Positions 7,767 through 15,890 of a DNA stretch of 64,000 nt are shown here, one piece after another. The notes under the pieces were generated by a model. That model made no database searches, had not been told where the DNA came from, and saw only the letters and a list, made by a program, of their open reading frames with translations. Position 1 is the stretch's first letter. Every line of letters begins with the position of its first letter. The DNA is from Streptomyces sp. MMBL 11-1. Lineage in GTDB: Bacteria; Actinomycetota; Actinomycetes; Streptomycetales; Streptomycetaceae. Where the stretch lies: positions 6,823,001 to 6,887,000 of the forward strand of contig NZ_CP117709.1 in assembly GCF_028622875.1 (NCBI RefSeq). Direction: 5' to 3'. The position numbers and the translations under genes are program-made.

Positions 7767-8606
7767 GTGGACGCGGACGTGCCGGGGACGGTGCTCAAAC
7801 GGGAGCGGACCCGTGAGGCCGTACTGGAGCTGATCGAGTCGCGCAGCCCTGGGGACGCCATCCCCTCGGAGCGCGCCCTGTGCGCCCTGCTCGGCGTGTC
7901 GCGGCCCACCGTGCGCGCGGCGGTGGACGAGCTGGTCGCCGCCGGGCTCCTGGTGCGCGAGCACGGCCGGGGCATGTTCGTCGCCCCCGCCAAGATCACC
8001 CAGGAGCTGGTCGCCGGGGACCGGGCGCTGAGCGTGCCGCAGGCGGCGGGCGCCTGGTCGAGCCGGCTGCTGGAGTTCACCACGCTCCAGGCGGGGGCCC
8101 GGGTCGGCCGCAAGCTGCGGATGTCACCCGCCGCCGAGATCGTCTACGTGGCGCGGCTGCGGCTGGTCGACGGTGCGCCGATGGCCATCGAGCACCTGCA
8201 CATCCGGGCCGAGCTGGTGCCGGGCCTCAGCGCACGGGAGCTGGAGAGCGGCGACCTGTACGAGCATCTGCGCTCCACGCACGGGGTGCACGTCCACGAG
8301 GCGGTCCAGGCCATCGAGCCCACCGTCGTCACCCGCGCCGAGGCGGGGCTGCTCGACGTTCCGGAGCTGTCGCCGGCGCTGCTCTTCGAGCGGCTGACCT
8401 CCGACACCACGGGCCGTCCGGTGGAGTACGTCCACTCGCTCTACCGGGGCGACCGCTACCGGATCGTCTCCCGGCTCGCGCTCGGCCCGGCGGCCGAGGT
8501 CGCCCCCGACCGGGAGGGGCACCATCCGGGCATCCCGCCCGGCGACTTCGCGCACGGCGACGCCATCGCCTCCTCCACCAGGGGGGACATCCAGGCGGGC
8601 GACTGA
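7767..8606 (+). CDS. GntR-family regulator with UTRA domain
   Basis: 279-aa transcription factor of the HutC subfamily. The winged helix-turn-helix is at about 10-80 (SPGDAIPSERALCALLGVSRPTVRAAVDELVAAGLLVREHGRGMFV). The UTRA ligand-binding domain is at about 95-240 (VYVARLRLVDGAPMAIEHLHI, ERLTSDTTGRPVEYVHSLYRGDRY). The start is GTG at 7767 with GGGAGG upstream. The C-terminus has a His/Pro/Gly-rich tail of about 35 residues. Divergence from the sugar transporter/GH20 operon makes it the likely regulator of that operon, with a sugar or sugar phosphate as effector. I see no DasR-type site. Confidence 0.9.
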   Translation: MDADVPGTVLKRERTREAVLELIESRSPGDAIPSERALCALLGVSRPTVRAAVDELVAAGLLVREHGRGMFVAPAKITQELVAGDRALSVPQAAGAWSSRLLEFTTLQAGARVGRKLRMSPAAEIVYVARLRLVDGAPMAIEHLHIRAELVPGLSARELESGDLYEHLRSTHGVHVHEAVQAIEPTVVTRAEAGLLDVPELSPALLFERLTSDTTGRPVEYVHSLYRGDRYRIVSRLALGPAAEVAPDREGHHPGIPPGDFAHGDAIASSTRGDIQAGD

Positions 8607-8631
8607 TCGCGCCTTCGGTCGCGTTGCGCAG

Positions 8632-8651
8632 GGTGCAACTCCGGTTGCACC
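8632..8651 (+). terminator. Short hairpin after gntR
   Basis: GGTGCAA (8632-8638) and TTGCACC (8645-8651) form perfect 7-bp arms around 6 nt, 26 bp past the gntR stop. It could be a terminator or an operator for the next gene. Confidence 0.4.
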
Positions 8652-8728
8652 TCTTGTCGAACGGCCGGGGGCGCGTCAGGGTGGCGGACGCATCCGAAGC
8701 AACCGAACCCCCACACGAGGTGCCTCGC

Positions 8729-9967
8729 ATGAAGCCTGCCCACCACGCGAAAGCCGGCCCCGGCCGCGCCCCCGGCCCCGCTTCCGCTTCCGCCCCTGAT
8801 TCCGAGGCTCCCGCCTCCGGCCGCCCCAGTCGCCGGAGCCTCCTCGGCGGTCTGCTCGCGGGGGCCGCCCTGGCCGCCGCCCCCGCCCCCGCGGCCGCCC
8901 GTCCCACTCCCGTGCCGGCCGCCCCGCGCGCCACCCGCCCGCTGCTCCTCGGCACGTACACCTCCGAGGCGGGAGGCGGCGCCGGCATCGGCACCGCCGC
9001 GTACGACACCGGCACCGGCGCGATCGCCCCCGGACCGGTGATCACCGGCGTCGAGAACCCCTCCTACCTGGCCCTCCACCCCTCCGGCGCCACCGTCTAC
9101 GCGGTCGCCGAGCAGGGCGCGGGCGCGGTCACCGCCGTGGCGGTCGCGCCGGACGGGAGGTACGAGGTGCTCGGCAGCCGTTCCACCGGCGGCTCCGGCC
9201 CCACCCACCTCTCCGTCCACCCGTCCGGACGCTGGCTGCTGAGCGCCAACTACACCTCCGGCAGCGTCGCCGTGCACCCGATCGCGGGGGACGGCTCCCT
9301 GGGGGAGCGCACCGACCTGGTCACCCACAGCTCGCTGCCGCCCGGACCCGGCCAGGGCGGGCCGCACGCCCACCAGGTCGTCACCTCACCCGACGGCGGC
9401 CACGTCCTCGCCGTCGACCTGGGCACCGACACCGTGTACACGTACGCGCTCGACGAGTCGGCCGGGACGCTCACCGAGGTCTCCCGGGCCGCTCTGGCTC
9501 CCGGCTCCGGCCCCCGCCACCTGGCCTTCCATCCCGGCGGGCGCTTCGCGTACCTGGCCTGCGAGCTGGACGACACCATGGTCGTCTGCGCGTACGACCC
9601 CGCCACGGGCGCTCTCACCCCGGGGTCCGGGCAGTCCACCGGTACGGGATCCGGCACCAGCTACCCCGCCCAGCCGGTGGTCACCGGGGACGGGGCGTAC
9701 GTCTATCTCGCCAACCGGGGCCACAACAGCCTCACCCGTTACGCCGTGGAGAGCGGCGGGGCGGCCCTGCGACTGCTGGACACCGTGCCCGTCGGCGGCG
9801 ACTGGCCCCGCCAGCTCGCCCTGTCCCCGGACAGCTCCCTGCTCTTCGCCGCGAACCAGCGCTCCTCCACCGTCACCGTGTTCGGGGTCGGCTCCGACGG
9901 CTCCCTGACCGCTGCGGGCGCCCCCTTCCCGGCTCCGGTCGCGGTCTGTGTCCTGCCGCTTCCCTGA
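8729..9967 (+). CDS. Tat-exported lactonase-family beta-propeller
   Basis: 412 aa. The start is ATG at 8729 (MKPAHHAKAGPG) with GAGG 8 nt upstream. The N-terminus carries a twin-arginine signal (SRRSLLGGLLAGAALAAAPAPAAA, about residues 35-58), so export is in folded form. The rest is a seven-bladed propeller of the 6-phosphogluconolactonase/YbhE family (PF10282): LLLGTYTSEAGGGAGIGTAAYDT, NPSYLALHPSG, GPTHLSVHPSGRWLLSANYTSGSV, GPRHLAFHPGGRFAYLACELD. The exported location argues against a role in the cytoplasmic pentose phosphate pathway; the true substrate is unknown. It stands alone, with the GntR gene upstream on the same strand. Confidence 0.85.
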   Translation: MKPAHHAKAGPGRAPGPASASAPDSEAPASGRPSRRSLLGGLLAGAALAAAPAPAAARPTPVPAAPRATRPLLLGTYTSEAGGGAGIGTAAYDTGTGAIAPGPVITGVENPSYLALHPSGATVYAVAEQGAGAVTAVAVAPDGRYEVLGSRSTGGSGPTHLSVHPSGRWLLSANYTSGSVAVHPIAGDGSLGERTDLVTHSSLPPGPGQGGPHAHQVVTSPDGGHVLAVDLGTDTVYTYALDESAGTLTEVSRAALAPGSGPRHLAFHPGGRFAYLACELDDTMVVCAYDPATGALTPGSGQSTGTGSGTSYPAQPVVTGDGAYVYLANRGHNSLTRYAVESGGAALRLLDTVPVGGDWPRQLALSPDSSLLFAANQRSSTVTVFGVGSDGSLTAAGAPFPAPVAVCVLPLP

Positions 9968-9978
9968 GCCGAGCCGTC

Positions 9979-10007
9979 GGGGCCCCGCGCGCACCGGGGC
10001 GGGCCCC
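9979..10007 (+). terminator. Hairpin after the lactonase gene
   Basis: GGGGCCC (9979-9985) and GGGCCCC (10001-10007) are 11 bp past the stop codon. The stem is interrupted inside; no U-tract. Confidence 0.45.
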
Positions 10008-10075
10008 CTCCAGCGGTTACAGTCGTGGCCGAGCCGCGGGGGCCCGCACCGGGGCGAGGACATCAGGGAGGCACA

Positions 10076-10327
10076 GTGCGCTTGAGGGTGGAATTCACCA
10101 CCGAGCCGTTCGATCTCGACGAAGCGCCCACCCACGCGGTGGTGGCCCGCGAGGTGATCCAGGGCGCCGGGCTCGACGCCGTGGACGTCGGCCCCTTCGG
10201 CAACACGGCGGAAGGGGACGCGGACGCGGTGCTCACCGCCGTCGACTCCCTGCTGCGGCGGGCCCTGGCTTCGGGCGCCACCCGGGTATCGCTCCAGGTG
10301 AACGTGGTCGAGGGGGACGCGCCGTGA
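10076..10327 (+). CDS. Thiamine-binding-family (MTH1187/YkoF-like) small protein
   Basis: 83-aa cytoplasmic protein matching the Thiamine_BP family pattern: LRVEFTTEPFDLDEAPTHAVVAREVI, then DVGPFGNTAEGDADAVLTAVDSLL and GATRVSLQVNVVEGD. The start is GTG at 10076 with GGGAGG 4 nt upstream; an in-frame upstream codon at 10025 has no ribosome site. Its end overlaps the next gene by GTGA, so the two are translationally coupled. Family members bind a small heterocycle between subunits, which suggests a sensing role for the pair, but that is inference. Confidence 0.7.
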   Translation: MRLRVEFTTEPFDLDEAPTHAVVAREVIQGAGLDAVDVGPFGNTAEGDADAVLTAVDSLLRRALASGATRVSLQVNVVEGDAP

Positions 10328-10761
10328 CCGGATCCACCGAACACCCCCCGGCTGCGGCCGACGCCCCCCTGGCAGCCGACCACCCTTCGGCGACGTTCGA
10401 CCATCCGCTGGTCTCCGCGGTCAAGCCGCTCGTCGACGCGATGGGCGCGGAGCTGCTGGGCCCGGATCAAGCCCAGCCGGACGACGTCGTCCTCGCCTGG
10501 GAGGGGCGGGACGTCATAGCCGTACGTCTCCCGCAGCTCTCCGAATCGCTCGACCACATCCTCGCCGCGATGGAACGACGGCACGGGATGCCGCTCGCCG
10601 ACCTGGACCGCAAGGCCAAGCAGGGCGTCGTCCGGACGCTGGAGGCACGGGGTGCCTTCTCCGTACGGCACGGGGTGGAGACCGTGGCGAGCGCCCTGGG
10701 CGTCTCCCGGTTCACCGTGTACAACTACCTGAACAGGGAACATGCGGCCAAGGGTGAGTAG
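10324..10761 (+). CDS. YheO-like helix-turn-helix protein
   Basis: 145-aa protein with a disordered Pro/Ala-rich N-terminus (1-35), a short PAS/YheO-like core (PLVDAMGAELLGPDQAQPDDVVLAWEG) and a C-terminal helix-turn-helix (KQGVVRTLEARGAFSVRHGVETVASALGVSRFTVYNYLNRE, about 100-139). Coupled by GTGA to the thiamine-binding-like gene. A strong terminator follows, and the uraD operon begins after it on the same strand. It may be a DNA-binding partner of the small upstream protein and could act on the purine genes, but nothing in the sequence proves a target. Confidence 0.75.
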   Translation: MTGSTEHPPAAADAPLAADHPSATFDHPLVSAVKPLVDAMGAELLGPDQAQPDDVVLAWEGRDVIAVRLPQLSESLDHILAAMERRHGMPLADLDRKAKQGVVRTLEARGAFSVRHGVETVASALGVSRFTVYNYLNREHAAKGE

Positions 10762-10786
10762 TTGGCCGAAACCACCGAACGCACAG

Positions 10787-10822
10787 GAAAGCCGCCGTCC
10801 GCATGCCGGGACGGCGGCTTTC
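10787..10822 (+). terminator. Strong terminator before the urate operon
   Basis: Perfect 14-bp arms (GAAAGCCGCCGTCC at 10787-10800 and its complement at 10809-10822) surround an 8-nt loop, followed by TTCGTTCG. It isolates the HTH gene from the uraD operon. Confidence 0.85.
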
Positions 10823-10836
10823 TTCGTTCGCGATAT

Positions 10837-10853
10837 TTCAACAAAGTGTTGAC
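10837..10853. promoter_or_regulatory. 17-bp TTCAAC-N5-GTTGAC palindrome upstream of uraD
   Basis: TTCAACAAAGTGTTGAC lies 72 bp upstream of the uraD start, directly after the terminator. It matches the perfect TTCAAC-N5-GTTGAA site before allB (36783-36799) and a weaker copy before aceB (30532-30548). Such sharing across three purine-to-glyoxylate loci indicates a common regulator. Confidence 0.65.
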
Positions 10854-10925
10854 GTCGTGTTGTGGAGGGCGTTAGCTATCCGCAGCCCGAACAACGCACA
10901 GCGAAAAGCAGCCACGGAGGCTCCC

Positions 10926-11462
10926 GTGACTTCGAGCTCCACACCGGGCCTCGCCCGGTTCAACACCCTGGCGGACGGCGAGGCCACCCCCGCACTGCAC
11001 GAGGTCTGTGCCAGTGCGGCCTGGGGAAACGCCATCCTCGCCGGGCGCCCGTACGCCACCGAAGAAGCCCTGTTCTCCGCGAGCGACGCCGCCATGGCGG
11101 AACTCACCGCGGAGGACCTGGCCGAAGCGATGGCGGGCCACCCGCCGATCGGCCGCCCGAAGCCCGGCGATCCGACCTCCTCCCGTGAGCAGCGGGGGAT
11201 GGCCGGCGCCTCCGAGGAGCTCAAGACCGAGATGCTCGAACTGAACCTGGCCTACCAGGAGCGGTTCGGACATGTCTTCCTGATCTGTGCCACCGGTGCC
11301 ACCGGTGAGCAGATGCGCGACGCGGTGAAGTCCCGGATCGGGAACTCGCCCGAGCAGGAGCAGGAGATCGTGCGCACCGAACTGGGCAAGATCAACCGCA
11401 TCCGGCTGACCCGTCTCGTGACGGAGACCCTCGCAGAGGGCGCTCCCGCACAGGACTCTTGA
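10926..11462 (+). CDS. uraD: OHCU decarboxylase
   Basis: 178 aa. 2-oxo-4-hydroxy-4-carboxy-5-ureidoimidazoline decarboxylase, the last step from urate to (S)-allantoin. The GTG start at 10926 (MTSSSTPGLARFNTL) has a ribosome site (ACGGAGG) at the right spacing; upstream in-frame codons lie inside the promoter region. Family features are the catalytic-His region AMAGHPPIGRPKPG, SREQRGM and FGHVFLICATG near the C-terminus. It is the first gene of the uraD-uraH-uricase operon; the next gene starts 20 bp after its stop. Confidence 0.93.
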   Translation: MTSSSTPGLARFNTLADGEATPALHEVCASAAWGNAILAGRPYATEEALFSASDAAMAELTAEDLAEAMAGHPPIGRPKPGDPTSSREQRGMAGASEELKTEMLELNLAYQERFGHVFLICATGATGEQMRDAVKSRIGNSPEQEQEIVRTELGKINRIRLTRLVTETLAEGAPAQDS

Positions 11463-11482
11463 GATCTAGGAGAGTGACGGTC

Positions 11483-11872
11483 TTGAGTACCGACACGACC
11501 GCATCGGTGTCCACCCACATCCTGGACACCAGCATCGGCCGCCCCGCCGCGTCCGTCACCGTCTCGCTCGCCGCCCGCAGTGGAAGCGACGCGCCGTACG
11601 TGACGCTCGGAGCGTCCGCGACCGATGCGGACGGGCGTTGCAAGGACCTCCCGGCACTGCCGGAGGGAACAAGCCATGTGCGTCTCGAATTCGATACCGA
11701 GGCGTACTTTTCCAAGAAGCAAGCCGAGGCGCAGCAGGACGCCCCCCGCGTAAGGGACAGCGGCGCGTTCTTCCCGGAGGTGACCATCGCGTTCGCGGTC
11801 ACCCCGGGCGAGCACTATCACGTACCGCTGCTGCTCAACCCGTTCGGCTACTCCGTTTACCGAGGGAGCTAG
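11483..11872 (+). CDS. uraH: 5-hydroxyisourate hydrolase (transthyretin-like)
   Basis: 129 aa. It hydrolyses 5-hydroxyisourate, the uricase product, to OHCU. The start chosen is TTG at 11483 (MSTDTTASVSTHILDTSIGRP), 10 nt after AGGAG; a GTG at 11474 is in frame but too close to that site. Signature features are STHILDTSIGRPA at the N-terminus, the central FFPEVTIAF and the C-terminal tetrapeptide YRGS. There is no signal peptide, so it is cytoplasmic. It lies between uraD and uricase in pathway order. Confidence 0.93.
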   Translation: MSTDTTASVSTHILDTSIGRPAASVTVSLAARSGSDAPYVTLGASATDADGRCKDLPALPEGTSHVRLEFDTEAYFSKKQAEAQQDAPRVRDSGAFFPEVTIAFAVTPGEHYHVPLLLNPFGYSVYRGS

Positions 11873-11879
11873 CACCGAC

Positions 11880-12803
11880 ATGCCCACGATTCTCGGCCAG
11901 AACCAGTACGGCAAAGCAGAGAACCGCGTCGTAAAGATCACGCGGGACGGCGACACCCACCACATCAAGGACCTGAACGTCTCGGTCGCCCTCTCCGGCG
12001 ACATGGACGATGTCCACTACTCCGGCTCCAACGCCAACGTCCTGCCGACCGACACCACCAAGAACACGGTGTTCGCGTTCGCCAAGGAGCACGGGATCGA
12101 GTCCGCCGAGCAGTTCGGCATCCACCTCGCCCGGCACTTCGTCTCCTCCCAGGAGCCGATCCACCGCGCCCGGATCCGGATCGAGGAGTACAGCTGGGAG
12201 CGCATCGCGACCTCCGACGGCAATTCGAAGTTCATCGGCGCCGACGAGGTCAAGCACTCCTTCGTCCGCAAGGGCCAGGAGACCCGCGTCTCCCAGATCA
12301 CCTACGACGGGGAGAACTGGGAGGTCATCTCGGGCCTCAAGGACCTGACGGTGATGAACTCGACCAACTCCGAGTTCTGGGGCTACGTCAAGGACCGGTA
12401 CACGACGCTCAAGGAGGCGTACGACCGCATCCTGGCGACGGACGTCTCCGCCCGCTGGCGCTACAACTGGACCAGCGACGAGCAGCGGATGCCGAACTGG
12501 GAGAAGTCCTACGAGCAGGCGCGCAAGCACATGCTCCACGCCTTCGCCGAGACGTACTCCCTCTCGCTCCAGCAGACCCTGTACCAGATGGGTTCGCGCA
12601 TCATCAACAGCCGCAGCGAGATCGACGAGATCCGCTTCTCGCTGCCCAACAACCACCACTTCCTGGTGGACCTCGAACCGTTCGGCCTCAAGAACGACAA
12701 TGAGGTCTACTTCGCGGCGGACCGTCCCTACGGTCTGATCGAGGCCACCGTGCTCCGGGACGGCGTCGAGCCGAAGATCCCGGTCGACATGACCAACCTC
12801 TGA
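11880..12803 (+). CDS. pucL: Uricase (urate oxidase)
   Basis: 307 aa, cofactor-free urate oxidase that converts urate and O2 to 5-hydroxyisourate and H2O2. Key segments are LGQNQYGKAENRVVKI, the catalytic LPTDTTKNTVFA (Thr57-Asp58), HIARARIRIEEYSWER-type HRARIRIEEYSWERI, EFWGYVKDRYTTLKEAYDRILATDV and FSLPNNHHFLVDLEPFG near the C-terminus. Length is normal for bacterial uricases. The start is ATG at 11880, seven nt after the uraH stop, with GGGAG overlapping the end of uraH. Third gene of the operon; a weak hairpin follows before the NCS2 permease. Confidence 0.96.
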   Translation: MPTILGQNQYGKAENRVVKITRDGDTHHIKDLNVSVALSGDMDDVHYSGSNANVLPTDTTKNTVFAFAKEHGIESAEQFGIHLARHFVSSQEPIHRARIRIEEYSWERIATSDGNSKFIGADEVKHSFVRKGQETRVSQITYDGENWEVISGLKDLTVMNSTNSEFWGYVKDRYTTLKEAYDRILATDVSARWRYNWTSDEQRMPNWEKSYEQARKHMLHAFAETYSLSLQQTLYQMGSRIINSRSEIDEIRFSLPNNHHFLVDLEPFGLKNDNEVYFAADRPYGLIEATVLRDGVEPKIPVDMTNL

Positions 12804-12814
12804 CGCGGCACTGA

Positions 12815-12852
12815 ACCGGCCGCCGTCCGCGTAACGACGGGCGGGGGCCGGT
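12815..12852 (+). terminator. Imperfect hairpin between uricase and NCS2 permease
   Basis: ACCGGCC (12815-12821) and GGCCGGT (12846-12852), with partial pairing of the inner CCGTC/GACGG. It is probably only a partial terminator, since the permease starts 20 bp later with no clear promoter. Confidence 0.4.
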
Positions 12853-12871
12853 CATCCCGGAGGGAACACCC

Positions 12872-14275
12872 ATGGCACAGCCTGCAACGAGGCCGGCAGA
12901 AGGCCCAGGCACCACCTCACCGATCACCGCTGCCGACACGGCGGTTCACCCGGTCGACGAGAAGCTTCCTCCCGCGCGGCTCGTCCCCGCCGCGCTCCAG
13001 CACATCGCCGCCATGTACGCGGGCGTCGTCACCCCTCCGCTCATCATCGGCCAGGCCGTCGGCCTGGACACCGCCGGGATGACCCGGCTCATCGCGGCGA
13101 GCCTCCTGATCGCCGGACTCGCCACCATCCTGCAGACCGTCGGTCTCGGCCGCTTCGCCAGCAACCGGCTGCCCTTCGTCAACGCAGCCTCCTCCGCCGG
13201 GATCGCGCCGATGCTCGCCATCGCCGAGACCAGCGCGCCCGGCCACCAACTCCCCGCGATCTACGGGGCGGTGCTCGTCGCCGGAGGCTTCTGTCTGGCG
13301 GTCGGCCCCTTCTTCGGCAGACTGCTGCGCTTCTTCCCGCCGCTCGTCACCGGTGTGGTCATCACCCTCATCGGCGTCACCCTGATGCCGGTCCCGGTCG
13401 CCTGGGCGCAGGGCGGCGACGCCACCGCCGCCGACTTCGGCGCCATGAAGTACCTGGCGCTGGCCGCCTTCACGCTCGTCGTCATCCTGCTCATCCAGCG
13501 CTTCGGGCGAGGGTTCCTCAAACAAGTGGCCCTGCTCATGGGCATGTTCGTCGGCACGCTGGCCGCGATCCCGTTCGGACTCGCCGACTTCTCCGCGCTG
13601 AAGTCCGCGCCGCTCGCCGCCCTGCCGACCCCCTTCGCCTTCGGCGCGCCGGAGTTCCACCCCGCCGCGATCCTCTCCCTCTGCATCGTCATGCTCGTCC
13701 TGATGACGGAGTCCTCGGCCGGGATGCTCGCCCTCGGCGAGATCTGCGACCGCCGCACCGACGGCCGTACGATCACCCGAGGCCTGCGCACGGACGGCAT
13801 CGCCACCCTCCTCGGCCCGGTCTTCGGCGGCTTTCCCACCAGTGCCTTCGCCCAGAACGTCGGTGTCGTCTCGCTGACCCGCGTACGCAGCCGGTACGTT
13901 GTCGCGGCCGCCGGCGGCGCGCTGCTGGTCCTCGGCGCCTTCCCGGTGCTCGGCGCGGTCGTCTCGCTCGTCCCGATGCCCGTCCTCGGCGGCGCCGGCA
14001 TCGTCCTCTTCGGCTCCATCGCGGTCAGCGGCATCCGCACGCTCTCCGAGGCGGGCCTGGACGACAGCTCCAACATCATCCTGGTCGCCGTCGCACTCGG
14101 CGCGGGCATCATCCCGCTCGCCGCGCCCACCTTCTACGCCGGATTCCCGGCCTGGGCGCAGACCGTCCTCGGCTCCGGGATCAGCGCGGGGGCACTGGTC
14201 GCGGTCGTGCTCAACCTGTTCTTCCATCATCTCGGCACCCACAGCCGCACCGCTGTGGCACTCAAATCCTCCTAG
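12872..14275 (+). CDS. NCS2-family urate/xanthine permease
   Basis: 467-aa inner-membrane proton symporter of the NCS2 (NAT) family, with about 14 predicted membrane segments. The start is ATG at 12872 with CGGAGGG upstream. Family landmarks are LQHIAAMYAGVVTPPLIIG at the first segment, LPFVNAASSAGIAPMLAIAE, LMTESSAGMLALGEI and the NAT signature region AFAQNVGVVSLTRVRS. Its position after uricase points to urate or xanthine uptake. It is a clear paralogue of the permease at 16061-17518. Confidence 0.93.
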   Translation: MAQPATRPAEGPGTTSPITAADTAVHPVDEKLPPARLVPAALQHIAAMYAGVVTPPLIIGQAVGLDTAGMTRLIAASLLIAGLATILQTVGLGRFASNRLPFVNAASSAGIAPMLAIAETSAPGHQLPAIYGAVLVAGGFCLAVGPFFGRLLRFFPPLVTGVVITLIGVTLMPVPVAWAQGGDATAADFGAMKYLALAAFTLVVILLIQRFGRGFLKQVALLMGMFVGTLAAIPFGLADFSALKSAPLAALPTPFAFGAPEFHPAAILSLCIVMLVLMTESSAGMLALGEICDRRTDGRTITRGLRTDGIATLLGPVFGGFPTSAFAQNVGVVSLTRVRSRYVVAAAGGALLVLGAFPVLGAVVSLVPMPVLGGAGIVLFGSIAVSGIRTLSEAGLDDSSNIILVAVALGAGIIPLAAPTFYAGFPAWAQTVLGSGISAGALVAVVLNLFFHHLGTHSRTAVALKSS

Positions 14276-14320
14276 GGTCCTGCCGTGCCCACATCGCCAC
14301 AGAGAGAAGAAGGAAGCGCC

Positions 14321-15709
14321 ATGGCAGCTTCGGCAGACCCTCAGCGCATCATCATCGAAAACTGTTCGATCGCCACCGTCGACGCGCACGACACGGAGTA
14401 CGCGTCCGGGTACATCGTCGTGGCGGGCAACCGCATCGAGTCCATCGGCGCCGGCAAGGCCCCCGAGGGCCTGACCGGAGTCGTCCGGCGGATCGACGGC
14501 ACCGGGCACCTCGCCACCCCCGGCCTGGTCAACACCCACCACCACTTCTACCAGTGGATCACCCGGGGTCTGGCCACCGACCACAACCTCTTCAACTGGC
14601 TGGTCGCGCTCTACCCGACCTGGGCACGCATCGACGAGCCGATGGCCCGGGCCGCCGCGCAGGGCTCGCTCGCCATGATGGCCCGCGGCGGCGTCACCAC
14701 CGCCATGGACCACCACTACGTCTTCCCGAAGGGCTCCGGCGACCTCTCCGGCGCGATCATCGGCGCCGCCCGTGACATGGGCGTACGGTTCACCCTCGCC
14801 CGGGGCTCCATGGACCGCAGCGAGAAGGACGGCGGCCTGCCCCCGGACTTCGCCGTCGAGACCCTGGAAGGCGCGCTCGCCGCCACCGAGGCCACCGTCG
14901 ACGCCCACCACGACGCCTCCTTCGACGCCATGACCCAGGTCGCCGTCGCGCCCTGCTCGCCGTTCTCGGTCTCGACCGAACTGATGCGCCAGGGCGCCGA
15001 GTTGGCCCGGCGCAAGGGTGTACGGCTGCACACCCACGGCTCGGAGACCGTCGAGGAGGAGCAGTTCTGCAAGGAGCTGTTCGGGATGGGCCCGACCGAC
15101 TACTTCGAGTCGACCGGCTGGCTCGGCGACGACGTGTGGATGGCCCACTGCGTCCACATGAACGACTCCGACATCGCCGCCTTCGCCCGTACGGGAACGG
15201 GCGTCGCCCACTGCCCGTCCTCCAACGCGCGCCTCGCCGCCGGGATCGCCCGGGTCCCCGACATGCTGGCCGCCGGTGTTCCCGTCGGCCTCGGCGTGGA
15301 CGGCACCGCCTCCAACGAGTCCGGCGAACTCCACACCGAGCTGCGCAACGCCCTGCTCATCAACCGCCTCGGCGCCCACCGCGAGGCAGCCCTGAACGCC
15401 CGTCAGGCCCTGCGCCTCGGGACCTTCGGCGGGGCCCAGGTCCTGGGCCGCGCCGACCAGATCGGCTCCCTGGAGGCCGGCAAGCTCGCCGACCTCGTCC
15501 TGTGGAAGCTGGACACCCTGGCCCACTCCTCGATCGCCGACCCGGTGACCGCGCTCATCTTCGGCGCGGCCGCCCCGGTGACCCTCTCCCTCGTCGACGG
15601 CAAGCCGGTCGTCGAGGGCAGCCACCTCACCACGGTGGACGAGGACGCGATCGCCCGGGTCACCCGCGACGAGGCCCGCCGCCTCGCGCAGATCGCCGCC
15701 GGAGCCTGA
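14321..15709 (+). CDS. 8-oxoguanine deaminase-type amidohydrolase
   Basis: 462 aa, zinc-dependent cyclic deaminase in the ATZ/TRZ branch of the amidohydrolase superfamily. Metal-site motifs are NTHHHFYQW, LHTHGSET, AHCVHMND and GVDGTASNES. The HCVHMN loop and overall length fit 8-oxoguanine deaminases, whose product is urate. The start is ATG at 14321 behind AGAAGGAAG. It lies between two NCS2 carriers and downstream of uricase, which supports a purine substrate. The stop codon falls inside the first unit of a three-copy repeat (15698-15782). Guanine or another azaheterocycle remains an alternative substrate. Confidence 0.85.
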   Translation: MAASADPQRIIIENCSIATVDAHDTEYASGYIVVAGNRIESIGAGKAPEGLTGVVRRIDGTGHLATPGLVNTHHHFYQWITRGLATDHNLFNWLVALYPTWARIDEPMARAAAQGSLAMMARGGVTTAMDHHYVFPKGSGDLSGAIIGAARDMGVRFTLARGSMDRSEKDGGLPPDFAVETLEGALAATEATVDAHHDASFDAMTQVAVAPCSPFSVSTELMRQGAELARRKGVRLHTHGSETVEEEQFCKELFGMGPTDYFESTGWLGDDVWMAHCVHMNDSDIAAFARTGTGVAHCPSSNARLAAGIARVPDMLAAGVPVGLGVDGTASNESGELHTELRNALLINRLGAHREAALNARQALRLGTFGGAQVLGRADQIGSLEAGKLADLVLWKLDTLAHSSIADPVTALIFGAAAPVTLSLVDGKPVVEGSHLTTVDEDAIARVTRDEARRLAQIAAGA

Positions 15710-15782
15710 TTCCGAGCGGTGCCCCGCCGGAGTCCGACTCCGTGCGGCATCCCCGCGGAGCCCGGCTCCGCGCGGTATCCCC
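15698..15782. repeat. Three tandem 28-29 bp hairpin-forming repeats over the deaminase stop codon
   Basis: Units at 15698-15725, 15726-15754 and 15755-15782 share the form GC(C)GGAGyCyGryTCCGnGCGGyAtCCCC. Each contains a small palindrome such as GGAGTCCGACTCC. The first unit carries the last codons and the stop codon of the deaminase gene. Confidence 0.85.
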
Positions 15783-15819
15783 GACCGGCCGGTCGAGGGG
15801 GACGGCCCGAGACCGGCCG

Positions 15820-15844
15820 CCGTGGACCCGAGCGGGGTCCACGG
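15820..15844 (+). terminator. Hairpin with 10-bp arms
   Basis: CCGTGGACCC (15820-15829) and GGGTCCACGG (15835-15844) with a 5-nt loop. ACCGGC/GCCGGT flanks extend the stem. It likely ends the deaminase transcript. Confidence 0.7.
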
Positions 15845-15847
15845 CAG

Positions 15848-15890
15848 CCGGTCCGGCGGACGCGCGCATGGTGCGCGCCCGCCGGACCGG
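15848..15890 (+). other. Second, longer hairpin with 12-bp arms
   Basis: CCGGTCCGGCGG (15848-15859) pairs with CCGCCGGACCGG (15879-15890), and inside it GCGCGC (15862-15867) pairs with GCGCGC (15873-15878). Its left arm overlaps the outer right flank of the previous hairpin, so the two full stems compete. Confidence 0.75.
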
